A stretch of 64,000 nt of DNA from Pestalotiopsis fici W106-1 (GCF_000516985.1 NW_006917098.1:1736001-1800000), one strand, 5' to 3'. Shown: positions 1-12,140, numbered from the stretch's first letter. Notes: generated by a model from the letters alone, not told the origin. Numbers and translations are program-made.

Positions 1-2894
1 ACAATATGAGCTCTGTGACACGGAGCCAAAGTCCAGAATGGGCCACTGCCCATAAGAAGCTCGAGCAGTCTTGCCTACTGTGATTGTGGTCGGCACTCCG
101 GTGTGGGGTTGAGCAACCGGTGGTGGGTGATGCTATTGATACTCATGAGTTGGTGTCTCATGTTGAAGCGGCTTCTCAAGGGTATCTATAGACTTACCGG
201 CGGAGGCTGAGCAGGAGCTGCAGGTCTACTTGCGAAGCCAGCAGCAGTCACAACAATACCCGCAGCGGCGCACAAGGCGATTTCGGCTGGGATGCCCAGC
301 AGCGAGATACCAAAAGTGAACGGAGCTTCCGCAATCAAAGCCGCTACTGCTGCAGAACATAACCCGGCCGTCAATACTCCCGCAGCTACACTAGCAGGCT
401 TGCCGCGTTTATCCAGGTCGCCCACCAGATTTCGTTTGGTGAAAACACCTTGCCCATAAAGGAAGATGTTGCCAGTGTTTGTCTTGGACGAAGGGATGAA
501 TCTAGTCCAGATTAGTTACAACGCAAACCTGAAAGTCGAGTATACTCACCCATTACAACAGTATGCCTGATAACCACCTGTGGCTAATGTGAGTGCGAGG
601 GGAGATGAGACACCTTATTCAGACAACAACTTACCGTTGCAGGTCAAATCGGCAACCTGGCCAGCTTCATTTTCCTGGTAGGAGTTGCTGTTTTGTGCGA
701 CTACGATATCAGACGTATTATTGCAGACTGGAGTGCAAGGCAGGCCGACCCCTCTGAACCCTTGCCATGAACATGTGCCCATGGTTGTTCCAGGGGCACA
801 GCATAGAGTTTGCACTTCTCCGTTAGAGCAGATTGAATTCTGTTGAACACTGGCAACTTGGCCCTTTGCTTCGGTGGTGTCAAAGTAGCCATTTTCGCAC
901 GGCTTCCCACATAGCGACCAGTAGCAGGATGCTGCAATATCGTTTTGTAGTGCCGCATTCGCCATCTGCGCCTTGTAGGCCTTGGCCTCTTCTGCCGAGA
1001 CGCCATTGGCTTGACCCACGCCCAACAGATCGCTCATGCTATCGCCGTCGGAATTATCTTGATCAAGAGACCAAATCATGGTACCACCAAGGCAAAGCTC
1101 GTTGGCGGCGTTTATCTTCTGTTGCATTGTTACGCCGTCATCATATGACACCCACTGGTCAGTGTTCCATGTCATCCACTTTACCGCGGCAGTCTTGTCA
1201 TATTGTTCTGTAGCGGCTCCGCGTTTTAGTATCCTCTTGATCTCGGCATTGGAGAGTGTCCCTGCTGAGTTTGTGCAGTCACCCGGATTGGCACCCGCCG
1301 TGAACTGGCACACTTTGTTGGGTGTGGTACAGCCTGGATCGGCCAAGGTAAATGAACGTCCATACCACCCAAGGCCAAGAACCACTTTCTCCGGTTTGAT
1401 ACCTGCTCTCCAGAGCAAAGAAAGACCGTCTTGAATCTCGGTCAGATTGGTGTGCGGTCGTATCTGGGCAGCATTAGGTTAGCTTTCGAAACATGTCGGG
1501 TTATCAACAAGCTCTTACATATGGACCTGTGAACTTGTTGGAAGAATCCCAAGTGCCATGAATATCATAGCTCATAAAGTTGAACCAGTCAACGTACTCC
1601 TGCATAGTTTTGACGTCAAAATGTTGCAAGTACCAGTATGATGATGGCACAGTAGCACTTATTCCATAAGATCCCCCAAACGATTGTTTCATCTCGGCGA
1701 CAAGCTCAAGATAATTTCCAAAGTCTGACTGCTTGCCTCCACGATCATAAGCAGCGGGATATCTACCAGGCCGATTAGTTCAAGACTCAACGAGGTCAAT
1801 CTCCTGCCAAGCCTACTCACTCCCAATCAATATCAATTCCATCGAAGCCATAACTTTGCATAAAGCTCTGCAATGCGCTTATGAACTTTTGCCTGTTTGC
1901 AGCAGAGCTCACCATGTCGCTGAAGGCCGTTCTTGTATTGGGCGAGTTGGTGTCATCGTTGAAGGACCAACCTCCAACCGAGAGCCACGTTTGTAGCGAC
2001 GCCTTTTTGGACTTGAGCGCAGTGAATCTCTTATATAGCGAAGCGGAATTGGAGTCCATAGGGGAAATCTCAAAGCTCTTGGGGTCAAAGAAGGCGAATG
2101 CAAAGTTCAGATGTGTGATGCCTGTCAAATCGATATCCTCTGGTGAACGGACATCGCATTTCCGTGTGTTTGCCCTGTATCGCGTGAGGAGGTGCTGCCA
2201 TGGAACTCTAAACTGCCCACTCACCAACTCTCATAGTAGCCGATTCGGCGCGTAATGGCAGAATTGCCCGAGCACGACGGGGTAGGAGCACCGCCGCATC
2301 CACCATATCCCACTTGACAACCAGCACCGCAGTACTCATCAGTACTCCCGCCTAGAAAATGGTGGTGAATTTCAATTTCGATATTGCAAGTCGGACTTTT
2401 TGTCAATACTTACAGAAGCCGTGCTGGGAACAGCACACATTCAGTGGGCACGTTGCATTCTCTGGGTGGGCGTATTGGCCGCATGGTGCTTTGGCTTTAC
2501 AGTCCGAAATGCATACATCTTTGCCACAGCTGGTAGGAGCAAAGCCGCAGACACCTGTGTTACTACAGTAGGCACCGTTGGTACACCGGATACCTGGGGC
2601 ACATGTACCGACTGGCAATTCGCCGACTGGCACTTCATTCGTTGATTCCTGCAGAAGGAAGAAATTTGATGCCGTGCCAGGTGATGAAAGCGCTTGTATC
2701 AGGCTTTCATTGTTGAATTTTGGTGTCTCGGGAGAATATGGCTGATAAAGAGGTTTGAGAGCTTTCGATGCGTTGTTCGGAAGCTGGACGCCAGTCGTAG
2801 CAGTGGCATTCACTATAAGGGAAACTGAAGAATTCTGGGCACTGGAGCTAGACAGGAGCAGGGCACCGGTCAAGAAGATATCACGGACGTGCAT
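1..2894 (-). CDS. Secreted GH18 chitinase with chitin-binding domain (partial, 3' end off the left edge)
   Basis: Hydrolyses chitin and is probably secreted. It starts at the ATG at 2894 with a hydrophobic signal peptide. A Cys-rich type-1 chitin-binding (hevein-like) module lies at about residues 130-190 and is completed across the first intron. The GH18 barrel follows, with the catalytic motif DGIDIDWE near 1817-1840 (DxxDxDxE intact) and a later GLGWYGRSF segment. At least eight exons can be joined in frame. One intron (donor 3' of YYESW near 2226, about 50 bp) restores the expected WANTRKCD junction. After the barrel come Cys-rich and small-residue hydrophobic segments (186-425), then an exon that reads ARASYGQWPILDFG to base 1, as in killer-toxin-like subgroup C chitinases. 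The family's usual LysM modules are not obvious here. It is divergent from the LysM gene at 3957. The 3' end lies outside the window. Confidence 0.88.
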
Positions 2895-3956
2895 GACTAG
2901 GTACTCAGGTGGACTTTTGCAAATGTATGATATCTCATTTTGTCAAAGTATTTGGTAACGGCCTTGAAGTCAACGTTGGACCTTTGATGCGTTTTTAAAT
3001 GGCTTCTGATCGAGCACCAGGCGCGTCCATGGGCCAAAACAGTACTTTGGTCCAGAATGAACAGCCGAATTCGCTACTCTCCTTCGACACATGATGACCC
3101 TGTAGCTCAACAAAGTTGAAGGATAATTCCAGCAAAGAGCTCGATAGTGCCAAATCCGGGGCATGAGCAGATCGGGTTGGAGTAGGCCTTGTTACATCGC
3201 CTACAGCCTTATTATTATGGGGCCTACTCGCTATAAAGCTGTGATCCTGGAGGCGCGCCAGGATTCGCTCGGTACGGCCCGGAGCCAGACCAATCATACC
3301 TGTGACGGCTCCGTTGGCCTACGATTAGAGGCACAACCTTGAACAGTTTGCCAATCACGGCCTTGGTGTAGTTAGCATCAGTGAACGGATCTGTTACATT
3401 GAGTTTAGTGAAACATAAATACACGCAATTCGACTGCCTCTACTTTCCCACCGGAAAAAGCCGTCAAGCCGGAGGGTCCGGAATTCCATGCTTTAATCCG
3501 CCAAGACGAGAGTTGTGCCCATTACTTTTAGTTAAAGTCAACTTTCCACATGCCACTAAAAAGGGAAAAACGACTGGTCCAATCACGGAGCAGTCAACAG
3601 TTGGCATACTACATTGGTCCTTTGGACTGCATCCTCCGCATCTATTTCCATGCTCGATGCGTGACCTCGCTCATTCAACACACACTTAATAGAGTGTCTC
3701 TACTGGATTTGAGGCAAGTTTAAATATCAGCCTCAGATGCCAATATCTGACCATGTAACTACTTGCACATGGCCTCGGCCGGATCCATTTCCTGATTGGA
3801 GCTACCGGTCTGCTACTCTTGATCGATTGCGCAGGCCTTGCAATCAGAAAATCATCCGAAGGACTCTTTAGTGAAGCAAAGACGTGAACGAAATCATTTC
3901 CAAAAACACGCCGGTTCAAGCCCACCGCGAGACTGGAGACATTTCTAGCAAAAGAA
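2895..3956. promoter_or_regulatory. Shared bidirectional upstream region of chitinase and LysM gene
   Basis: About 1.06 kb separates the divergent start codons of the chitinase and the LysM gene. No convincing coding sequence is visible; the ORFs here have no splice context or recognisable motifs. The arrangement suggests co-regulation, which I infer from the layout and not from any identified operator. Confidence 0.5.
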
Positions 3957-6328
3957 ATGTTTCATTCTAACATTCCCTTGCTTTCGCCGCTCTTTGCAGC
4001 AATCGTCGCGGCTGAATTCCAACTATACCATTACTATGATGCAAACACACTGACGGAAGCATGGAACTTGACGACTTCTTGTATATCCGCACTGTGAGTC
4101 ACGATGCAGATGGATCATGCCCGCCTGGAAGCTCACTTTGAATTCAGAAACACTACTGTCAAATGCGATGAGCGCGTGTCAACGCTGATCGGTTCTGGTA
4201 TTGACAATAATTGTGTGTAAATCGCATTCGTTTGTTGTTATTCCAATACATTCTGACGCCTATATTCTCTTAGACTGGTACATGGATAACCTCACAAGAT
4301 TATGTACTGCGGACTGCCAGGCGTCTTTACACTCGTGGGGCAACAGTGTTGAGTCGGCCTGCTACGGCCAGACCATATGGCAGAGCGGCGCACAAGTGCA
4401 AGCCAAGGCATTGACCCATTCTTTTACCCACAATGCAGACATTGCCTGTATGAAGGACAGGTAAATCCCTTTCCCGGGCAAGTTTTCAAGATGAGGTTTT
4501 CTTACACGCAACAGCCACTCGAATTGGTGTTTTTTCGAGTCGCAGAGCTGGCAAGGCAGTGACTACATCCGATGGGACCCATTGCTCTGTGCAGATCTGG
4601 AAGACCTGCCGCCTCAGTGCAATGACTCAACATTCGACCCCGATGAGATATCGCCTGACATGTCGGCACTGACAAATTTGTATGATTCAAAGCTCGTACG
4701 TGGAAACCATATCAATCATCCCACCATTGACGCTGACGAAAAGTTGTGTCGCAACTAGTATTGCAGTGAATGTTTCCTGAAAATCATGAGACAGCGGCTT
4801 CTCGATCCATGGCTTTCCCAATCCAACTTTACCGACTACCTTATTGGCGAGTTTGACGATCTGCAGAGAAAGTGTTCGACGACGTTGCCGTACTCCACAA
4901 GCTCGTCCACCCTGTATATCGGAAGTGCTACTTCTACTCCAACAACAATCAACTCGACGACCGGCGCGCCAAGTGCAACGCCTACCTGTATTGGTCAGTT
5001 AGTTCAGCCTAAAGACGACTTTCTCACGTGTAACGATTTGAGCGACACGTAAGTTGATTATTTTCAATTGTGTATTACTGGACCGTCTTGAGTTGACGAT
5101 CTGCCTAGCTATGGCGTTTCGACCGGTGATGCGCGAGTAGCGACCGGCGATTTCGTATGCCAATTTACCTCTACCATCTGCCTACCACTTCCTTGTAAGC
5201 TCGATACTGTCTGGGACTCTCCGAGCTGGTACGTTTTCTGTTATATTTTTCCTATTATTGCAGCATGATGAATAACGCAACGACCATTAGTTCCGACTTG
5301 GCTCGACGATATTCAAACTCGACATACAATGTCACACAGGCGCAGTTCCTTAGCTGGAACTCCAACATTCAGGGTAGCTGTGATGGTGTAGCACTCGGCC
5401 AGAGAGTTTGCAAGGGGTTCGTACATTTCATACACTTGATACACGATTGATAGGCTCAAGTGTCTACAGTGCGCCGGGAGGCACATTTCCCCAGCCCAGA
5501 CCCTCCATCACTGCGCCCGGTGCGACGGGTACAGCTGTCTACTACACTGCGGCAACGGCGGCATATCCGACTCAGATAGGCAGCATCAAGGAATGCGGGA
5601 ACTACTATCTCGTACAGCCAGGCGACAATTGCCAGACAGTCGCTATCCAATTCGGACTCAACTTTAGTCAACTTCAAGAGTACAACACTTACCTGTACAA
5701 CAATTGCTCGAACCTGTGGAAAGATTACGATGTCTGCGTCGCTCCCGTCATGCCACAGACAGTTTCCCAGAATGGCACGTGTCCACCTGGCGTCACATGT
5801 GTAGGCAGTGCTTTTGGGGAGTAAGAGATCTTCCATCACAAACTGTCCAGATAGGTGCCAATTTGCTGACCAAATGCCAGATGCTGTTCCCCATTTGGCT
5901 ATTGCGGAAGCAACGCCAGCTATTGCGCTTCATCGGGAGATGGCACGGCGACGACTAATGGTTCGTGCGGACCGGATCACGGGGGCACGACTTGCACAAA
6001 CCCGTCGTTTGGAGATTGCTGCAGCAGTAAGTTTGAAACCTCATCATCATTGTCAACGGAACCCGCGGCGAAGAATCTAACCAATCTCCTAGTCTACGGC
6101 TATTGTGGCACTGGGCCTGACTTCTGTGGTGCTGGCAATTGCTACTCGGGGCACTGCGCCACAGATATTGGCGGCCCTTCGACAAATGGTGAATGTGGCC
6201 CTAATTTTGCAGGAAACAAGACCTGCACCGGAACACAGTTTGGAACTTGTTGCTCAAGGTCTGGATACTGTGGTTCTACGAATGATTATTGTTTAGGGAC
6301 AAATTGCTATAGTGGTGCTTGTACTTAA
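3957..6328 (+). CDS. Secreted LysM protein with C-terminal CBM18 chitin-binding modules
   Basis: Probably binds chitin outside the cell. The ATG at 3957 opens a short signal peptide ([19 protein letters not shown]). Exons joined in frame are 3957-4093, 4148-4191, 4274-4460, 4548-4695, 4759-5048 and several more, ending at the TAA at 6328. The N-terminal region has the [11 protein letters not shown] / [16 protein letters not shown] pattern seen in fungal LysM proteins next to subgroup C chitinases. One clear LysM follows, with [14 protein letters not shown] (about 5600-5640) and VCVAPV closing it. The C-terminus carries three Cys-rich CBM18-like modules (FGxCCS..GYCG..YC), the last one finishing the protein. 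It has no frame breaks. The divergent chitinase neighbour supports a chitin-related role, for example protecting the producer's own wall or targeting the enzyme; that role is inferred. Confidence 0.85.
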
Positions 6329-6835
6329 ATGCTGCAATACTGCGCGCCTGGCTAGGATCAGATTGTGGTCAGTCAAGTGTGGTAATACGCTCCTCTTGAG
6401 TCTGTTCGCGAATACTCGAGTTCATTTCGTGTGGCTCTTACAATTGCGGCTTCCGGTCAGGAAGTTTGCAAGTTAGTCCGACAGTCCCTGTAGTGTAGCA
6501 ATCGAGCCCGCACTGAGATCAATGCTATTGGATCAAAGTTTGATACAGTTATAATACATACACATATGTACATTGGTGACGTTGTGGCGTGTATGCAGCA
6601 TGCAGGGCCCCGTCATGTGCAGCGAATTGCATGCTGTCTATTCACGCTAGGGCCGTGTTCTGGACTCTAAACTCTATATAAATTCCCAGTGGCCCACCCT
6701 AAACTTGCACCATGGATTGACGATAGCGCCTCCGAGTCAAATATTCATCTTACGCTGGCAAGTTTTGGGATATATCTGTGCCAATACCTGCAACTGATCA
6801 AGCACGCTTTCTCAGCGCAGACAGCAATTCCCGAT
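6329..6835. promoter_or_regulatory. Intergenic region; TATA-like box and 2-codon uORF upstream of the 6836 gene
   Basis: Contains a TATATAAA element at about 6675-6682. An ATG at 6712-6714 is followed by one codon and TGA, a minimal upstream ORF in the probable 5' leader of the next gene. Nothing else recognisable was found. Confidence 0.35.
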
Positions 6836-8251
6836 ATGGACTTGACTATTCCAATTGACGTTGATGAATTCATTGTTAGCCCTCAACGACCTGCTCGTAC
6901 AGATGGTAGCCTGGATGTCGCGCGATGCATCGCCCTGCATAATTATCTCGTCCAGTATGGTTGGCAGTCGGACGGTCGCGCACTCCAAGATCTACAGCCA
7001 CAGAACTATTTCGAGCATCACGGTGACGAAGCCGACCAAGTCCGAGATCGACTGGACACGTCACTGATCGCCTTCCTTGAAGCAGCCGCGATACCCAGTG
7101 AACCGCTGCCATTATACTTTTGGGTGTCGGGTCTGTGCGAGCCATCCGACGTTTTTGTTGCCCAAGAGATGATGCCTGAAGACGAGGAGGACCGGTTTCT
7201 CACGCTCTATGCTACCAACGACGGAATGGGTGAACATCCGGCTGGATTGATCTACGACCAGCGTCGCCACCGTGCCGCCATGTCTCTAGGAATAGAAGAC
7301 TTTGAGTACACGCATCCAGTGGAAGAGCACGAAGAGCTTTGGCACCCGCTAGAAACAGTGCTTAGTCAGTGGATCAGTTTAATACAGCTTGGAAAGATTA
7401 CTGCCTCACAAGACGAGGCGCCAAACGAAAAGTACGGCCCCTGGATCTGGCAGCCATATAGCATGGCGCAGGTCGATGATGCGGTGGCCTCTTTTCATCG
7501 ACTGGTGGCGGCCATCGAACAGCGTATGCCAATCGATTCACCGATTGATGCACAAACCTCAAGATTACTTTTCAGCGAGGCCGATCTGGACGCAGCCTTG
7601 GTACCAAAGGATTGCTTTGCCCGCCACTTTTTGGCTCGTCTTGCAAGTCCGCGCTTCAGGGCCATCGCACCAGGGCTGATCATACCGCATGATGCAGCAG
7701 CCTTTGAAGCTTCACAGAAGTTCACCAAGATGGATGCAACAAGTGAATACGGCCTCGTCGTACCGCCGGTGCTTCTTTTCGCCGCCGCCGATGGCGCGAC
7801 TGTCAATTTTGATTCTTTGAACCGCTACGTGTCGCTGAATCCATTTTGTAAGGCATTCCGAGATGGAGTGTCCCATGGCGACCACTCGATTCCGGCTGGC
7901 TTGTACAGTGAGTCAGTGGAAAGGTTTAAAATAGACAACGCAGAGGAAGGATTCAGGCTTTTGCTCCCATTTTCTCTTCGCGAGCACGGGGAGGAGAGCG
8001 GTGCGAGGAAGAGCGATGGCACTCTGATGGAAGAAGGGAGTATTGCTGAGCTATTCCAGCATGGGTATAAGCCATTTGGTGGGGAATGGTGGAGGGCGCA
8101 GAGACTGTCACGGCTCTTTGATCTCTGGACGAGTTTGATCAACGACGGCACATGGACTGTTGGTCCAGAGGGAGTTGAGGGAACAATTGATTTGTTCAGA
8201 GATGCTGCATATGGAAGCACTAGGAATTACATGATTGCACCGTCTTGGTAG
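6836..8251 (+). CDS. Hypothetical protein, 471 aa, single exon
   Basis: I do not recognise this protein. The open frame extends upstream to a GTG at 6689, but the first in-frame ATG is at 6836 (MDLTIPIDVDEF), and fungal genes normally use ATG. It is soluble, acidic and rich in Trp and aromatic residues, with no signal peptide, membrane segment or repeat. Visible segments include PLYFWVSGLCEPSDVF and a C-terminal GGEWWRAQRLSRLFDLW. Codon use and the uninterrupted length of over 1.4 kb support a real gene. Its neighbours (LysM gene upstream, NLR remnant downstream) give no clear functional clue. Confidence 0.7.
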   Translation: MDLTIPIDVDEFIVSPQRPARTDGSLDVARCIALHNYLVQYGWQSDGRALQDLQPQNYFEHHGDEADQVRDRLDTSLIAFLEAAAIPSEPLPLYFWVSGLCEPSDVFVAQEMMPEDEEDRFLTLYATNDGMGEHPAGLIYDQRRHRAAMSLGIEDFEYTHPVEEHEELWHPLETVLSQWISLIQLGKITASQDEAPNEKYGPWIWQPYSMAQVDDAVASFHRLVAAIEQRMPIDSPIDAQTSRLLFSEADLDAALVPKDCFARHFLARLASPRFRAIAPGLIIPHDAAAFEASQKFTKMDATSEYGLVVPPVLLFAAADGATVNFDSLNRYVSLNPFCKAFRDGVSHGDHSIPAGLYSESVERFKIDNAEEGFRLLLPFSLREHGEESGARKSDGTLMEEGSIAELFQHGYKPFGGEWWRAQRLSRLFDLWTSLINDGTWTVGPEGVEGTIDLFRDAAYGSTRNYMIAPSW

Positions 8252-8850
8252 CTTTACAAAATGTCGGCCAACTCGATGTGGTTCCAGCATAACATCATGT
8301 CTCGAGGGGCCCCACAATAGTGGCTCGCAGCGTAAAAAGGCTTCCCACCTCTTCATCAATTGAAGTATGAAATAATCAAGTTTTGAGCTAATGATGCTAA
8401 AAAGATACAAAACTCCAAAAGGTAGCTGGAGAGTAGAAAAAAATGCCAAAAACATACAACACCAGGTATTCCCCAGCCGTCACCGATCTGAGTACTAATC
8501 CGGCCATTACTAGTTTGACTAGGGCAGAGCGGACGGGATGCCGTATATTCTAGTATGTATGGTCGTATGTAACAACTAATCTTGTCAAAACATCTTATAT
8601 TCAGCAAACAAAAGCCTGCTCTCAATTTTCCCAGCGGGCTTAGAGAGCCTGTGGCCTGCAACGCGATGAAAACATATGAATAAGGCTCGAAATCAGCATC
8701 AAAGTGATGTTCTTGTGATATGCCCTTTTTGACGGCACATGCAGCTCAACCATATCGGCATCATGAGCAAAGGCAGCTAGATGTGTACAAGGGAAGATAT
8801 ACACATTCCGTCATCCTGGAAGAGATTCATTGCAAGAAGAAAGCATGCAG
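8252..8850. other. Intergenic, convergent 3' ends
   Basis: Lies between the 3' ends of the 471-aa gene and the WD40 remnant. It is AT-rich, and the antisense ORFs show no recognisable protein pattern. I see nothing else. Confidence 0.4.
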
Positions 8851-9690
8851 TCAAGAGATTCGAAATCGGATAGGTTGATCTGAACGATGGCCAATAAAGA
8901 TCATTGACTCGCTTCGAGCCCAAGCTTGACGGCGGTTGGGTCGGTATTCTGGAGGAAGCCATACGATTCTCTCGGAATCTTTCGTGATCCAGGTCTGATC
9001 CGCATCAAGACCAAGTCCACGAACGGCTAAATTTGGCGTGACTGTCTGTTGAGCAGCTATACCGTAGGTGTGGACTTTTAGAGCCATTGAACGCCAGGGA
9101 CTCCAGCGCACCTCCCAGTCGTCGTCTGATACTGACACCACAAGCTCGTTTTCAGAGAGAGAGATCTCGTGTACGAGGCCTTTGTCATAGCAAAAAGACT
9201 GTAGATGCATGCCCGTCGTTGAGCTCCATAGCTGCACCGTCCTGTCTAATGATGCTGCCGCTATAAGATCATTGCCAGGTGAGAACCTAAGTTTTGTGAG
9301 GTAATCGCTATGGCTCAGGGTCTGTCGGGGTAACCACATTGTTGCATCCCAGATCCGGACGGTTCGATCGGCTGATGCTGTAGCCACAAGCTGGCTATCG
9401 CATGCGAAGACAATGTCCGTAACAAATTTCCGGTGCCCGTAAATCGTTTGTCGGCATTGACCCGTCGTCGCATCCAAAATACTGATCGTCCCCCCTGCAT
9501 GATTCAACCGCTCCCGCGCCACAGCCAGAAGCCGTGTGTTGAGCGAGAAAGCAGCGTTATATATGTCGCCCGAGCTGTCTAGCATGTGCTGGCGGGTACC
9601 CGTCGCCACATTCCAGTAACTTATGAGTCTATGCATCGATGCAAGGAGCTCACTGTTCGGCGAGAAGTCAAACTGCCCTCTGCCTTCTAC
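8851..9690 (-). pseudogene. C-terminal WD40 fragment of a NACHT-WD40 NLR
   Basis: The open frame encodes about five WD40 blades, including FVTDIVFACDSQLVATAS followed by DRTVRIWDA and LTKLRFSPGNDLIAAASLD. It ends with WITKDSERIVWLPPEYRP, a C-terminal ending I associate with fungal NACHT-WD40 proteins. The frame starts inside a blade: FDFSPNSELLAS is readable from about 9687, just upstream of the first ATG (9636), and an in-frame TGA follows shortly upstream. There is no NACHT or effector domain next to it, so this is a 5'-truncated remnant. The PNP-NACHT gene at 14260-17280 is on the same strand and lacks exactly this part, so this fragment may be its displaced end (see findings). Independent expression as a short WD40 protein cannot be ruled out. 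Confidence 0.75.
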
Positions 9691-10019
9691 CCTTCACTCT
9701 ATTGCAGAATAACCCAGGCAGCTAGCACCTGTCGAGTGACGTTCTCGGCCTGGAAAAAGCAGCCGGTTTGGTGGGAATCCCATGCATTCTTGCGGCCAAG
9801 CTGACAATAAAGGGCTCCAAAATTAGTGTAGATACTTGGGTTTATCCTGACTGTAATTTCTGCATTTAATCCCACTATTATCGCCATTTCAATCTAAACG
9901 ACTGGCATTAACATTATATATCAATAATCTACGAAATATGTCTTTATTCGTTATCCTCTGATCGTTTTTAACCATTAATTATAACTTTCTCTGTTTTTAC
10001 CTACTACAACGCATGGCAT
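9691..10019. other. Intergenic between NLR remnant and HET gene
   Basis: Short AT-rich spacer between the HET stop codon and the start of WD40 homology. No gene is visible. It would form one edge of the proposed insertion into the NLR. Confidence 0.35.
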
Positions 10020-12140
10020 TCATTGAAGGCAGATTTGTTCCTCGAGAAATTGATAATCACTGCGCAACGCCTCCCAACTTGCATTCACGCTGAGTAAACC
10101 TATACGCTCAAATACGTCCCCTATCGGTTCGACAAGAAGAAAGAATGAAACAGGCAGCTTTCTCCCCCCACATACGTTGGATGTCGCTAGCAGTATCACT
10201 TTTACATGATTCGACTCCAGGTACTCAGGTAAGCGAGTTAAAATCTTCGGCCCTTTGCATAAGTTAAGCTGTGATGTGGTGCCAGGATATCGCCTAGCCT
10301 GCGACCTAGGCTTTCGACCCTTCCTGATGGGTGGCCGGATGATGCGAAATGGCTCTGTTGTGCCATTGGGAGGATGAAATGTGCTGCATAATTTACAATT
10401 GGTCGTTGTACCGCGGTTGAATCGCAACAGGAAGCCGTGGGGTTGAAGCACTAAGACTCTGCAGACCAAGACTTCGGGAGCTAGCAAACAATCTTTGCCC
10501 ACAAGACTATTCAAGCGTACGTCTCCATTACCATGGTTAGATAGCCGCAAATCTATGATGCGGTTGGTCAGCCCTTTGTAGAACGCTACAGAGCGTACCA
10601 AAAAGTCGACCTGACCATGCCAACCGCACCACGCCCACGACGGAAATTGATTACGACGCTTTGGACCTTGTGGCTCAGACCGAAAGTTGGAACGATGTGA
10701 CCACATCAGTCCAGCTATGAATGATTTGTTGATATCGTCTGATTTATCTATCGAAGGAAGGAATGGTATCCCCCATAGTTGGAGAATGGGAACTCTGTCC
10801 TGCCTGAAACGTTTCATTATACCGATGAAAGCTCGCAGGGAATCACTTTCATACGACATTTCTCTTGATGTGTACTGGCAGGCTTGCTCATAAAACCTGC
10901 CTAGTCCTTGGAACGAACTTCCGTAACTAGACAGGGAGCTGGAAACTTTTCCCAGAAACAACCCACGATTCAAGCCCGCATAGAGTTTTCCTTGTTTGCA
11001 ATGCAACGAACTCCAGTCGGCCGAGATACTTTCACGGCATTGCATGGAGTGGCATTCGTAGTATGTCTCAAACTCTGTGAAGAACAAAAGCCTTTGTGAA
11101 AGCAGAGCCTCTTGATGCGTCCACGCTCGTGTGGCCCACTTAGAGGCCATTATAGAATTGCGTGGATGCTCCATGCAGCTGATCAATTGGGCATCGCTCA
11201 GCTGAATTGTTGGCTGCAGTCTGCGTTGCCTCGATCCAACTCCGGGCAATCCGAAATCGCCATCGATGCCAGCAGCAGCTACGATGGTAAGTTCGGCTCC
11301 GCTGTAAATCTTGTCCATGCTGTTGACGAAGAATTCCTTTTCAGTATCGTTTTCCTGATCAATACAATGCTTGTCGACCCAAAGATATTGGTAACCTAAT
11401 TGTAGTACAACCTCTTTCGCATCTCTGATAACAGTCTGATAATCAGAGTTGTATGAGCTTTTCGAGGCCTGATCTCTACACTCGTCTTTTGTTTGCTTCT
11501 GAGGTACACCCCAGACGTAGCTCAAAGCTATGTAAGCATGGCCTGGTGGAGCAAGCACAATAGCAAGCTGTGAACCGGGCGACCTGCAATCAATGACCTT
11601 GAGGCCAGGTGTCTCGTTCGGTCGGGAGTGACACAAAGTTCGATGTTTCTCTTTGCAAATTTCGATCCAGGTCTGTAGAATACGATAGTTGACTTTTTGA
11701 TCTATTGGTCTCGGCATAAAAATCTTTTCGTATGTATATTCGGAAGGAATGCAATAAAGCAGACTGACTGGCGGCTTTAATGAATCAAGATTTGTTGACG
11801 AAGATGGTACAAGAGCAAGACGTGGTAGGTCTTTTGCCCTTAAAGCAGCAGGAAGTCTTTGAACCACACTGTATCCATGCCCTTGGAATGACGAATAGGC
11901 TCGAAGTTCCCAATCTTTACTAAGAGGGCGAGCAGTAGTGTTGAGCATGAGACCAAATAACCAGCATAGCTGACAGTTGTGGAGCTGAGACTCATGATTA
12001 TCCGTATTGATTTTGGCTACCAAGACGCCATGTTTCCATTTGTCTTTGAGGATCGAACTCTCTAGTTCGAGCACTGTTCTAAAATCGATATGTTGGCATC
12101 GAGAGCAAAGGATGGGTGTTTCCTTGTGTTGAAAAGACAT
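10020..12140 (-). CDS. HET-domain protein (heterokaryon incompatibility), 706 aa, single exon
   Basis: HET domains trigger cell death when genetically different hyphae fuse. This protein has the HET motifs in order: YIALSYVWG (near residue 205), then YLWVDKHCIDQ (near residue 250), then the MDKIYSGAELTIVAAAG block, and a later WATRAWTHQEALLSQRLLFF motif. The N-terminus has a CSRCQHIDF / CQLCWLFGL pair of Cys motifs common upstream of HET domains. The C-terminal region is not recognisable and may be a partner-sensing or regulatory part. The frame is intact. It sits between two same-strand pieces of what may be one NLR gene, in an AT-rich repeat-bearing island, so it may have arrived with inserted DNA. 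Confidence 0.85.
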   Translation of the reverse strand: MSFQHKETPILCSRCQHIDFRTVLELESSILKDKWKHGVLVAKINTDNHESQLHNCQLCWLFGLMLNTTARPLSKDWELRAYSSFQGHGYSVVQRLPAALRAKDLPRLALVPSSSTNLDSLKPPVSLLYCIPSEYTYEKIFMPRPIDQKVNYRILQTWIEICKEKHRTLCHSRPNETPGLKVIDCRSPGSQLAIVLAPPGHAYIALSYVWGVPQKQTKDECRDQASKSSYNSDYQTVIRDAKEVVLQLGYQYLWVDKHCIDQENDTEKEFFVNSMDKIYSGAELTIVAAAGIDGDFGLPGVGSRQRRLQPTIQLSDAQLISCMEHPRNSIMASKWATRAWTHQEALLSQRLLFFTEFETYYECHSMQCRESISADWSSLHCKQGKLYAGLNRGLFLGKVSSSLSSYGSSFQGLGRFYEQACQYTSREMSYESDSLRAFIGIMKRFRQDRVPILQLWGIPFLPSIDKSDDINKSFIAGLMWSHRSNFRSEPQGPKRRNQFPSWAWCGWHGQVDFLVRSVAFYKGLTNRIIDLRLSNHGNGDVRLNSLVGKDCLLAPEVLVCRVLVLQPHGFLLRFNRGTTTNCKLCSTFHPPNGTTEPFRIIRPPIRKGRKPRSQARRYPGTTSQLNLCKGPKILTRLPEYLESNHVKVILLATSNVCGGRKLPVSFFLLVEPIGDVFERIGLLSVNASWEALRSDYQFLEEQICLQ

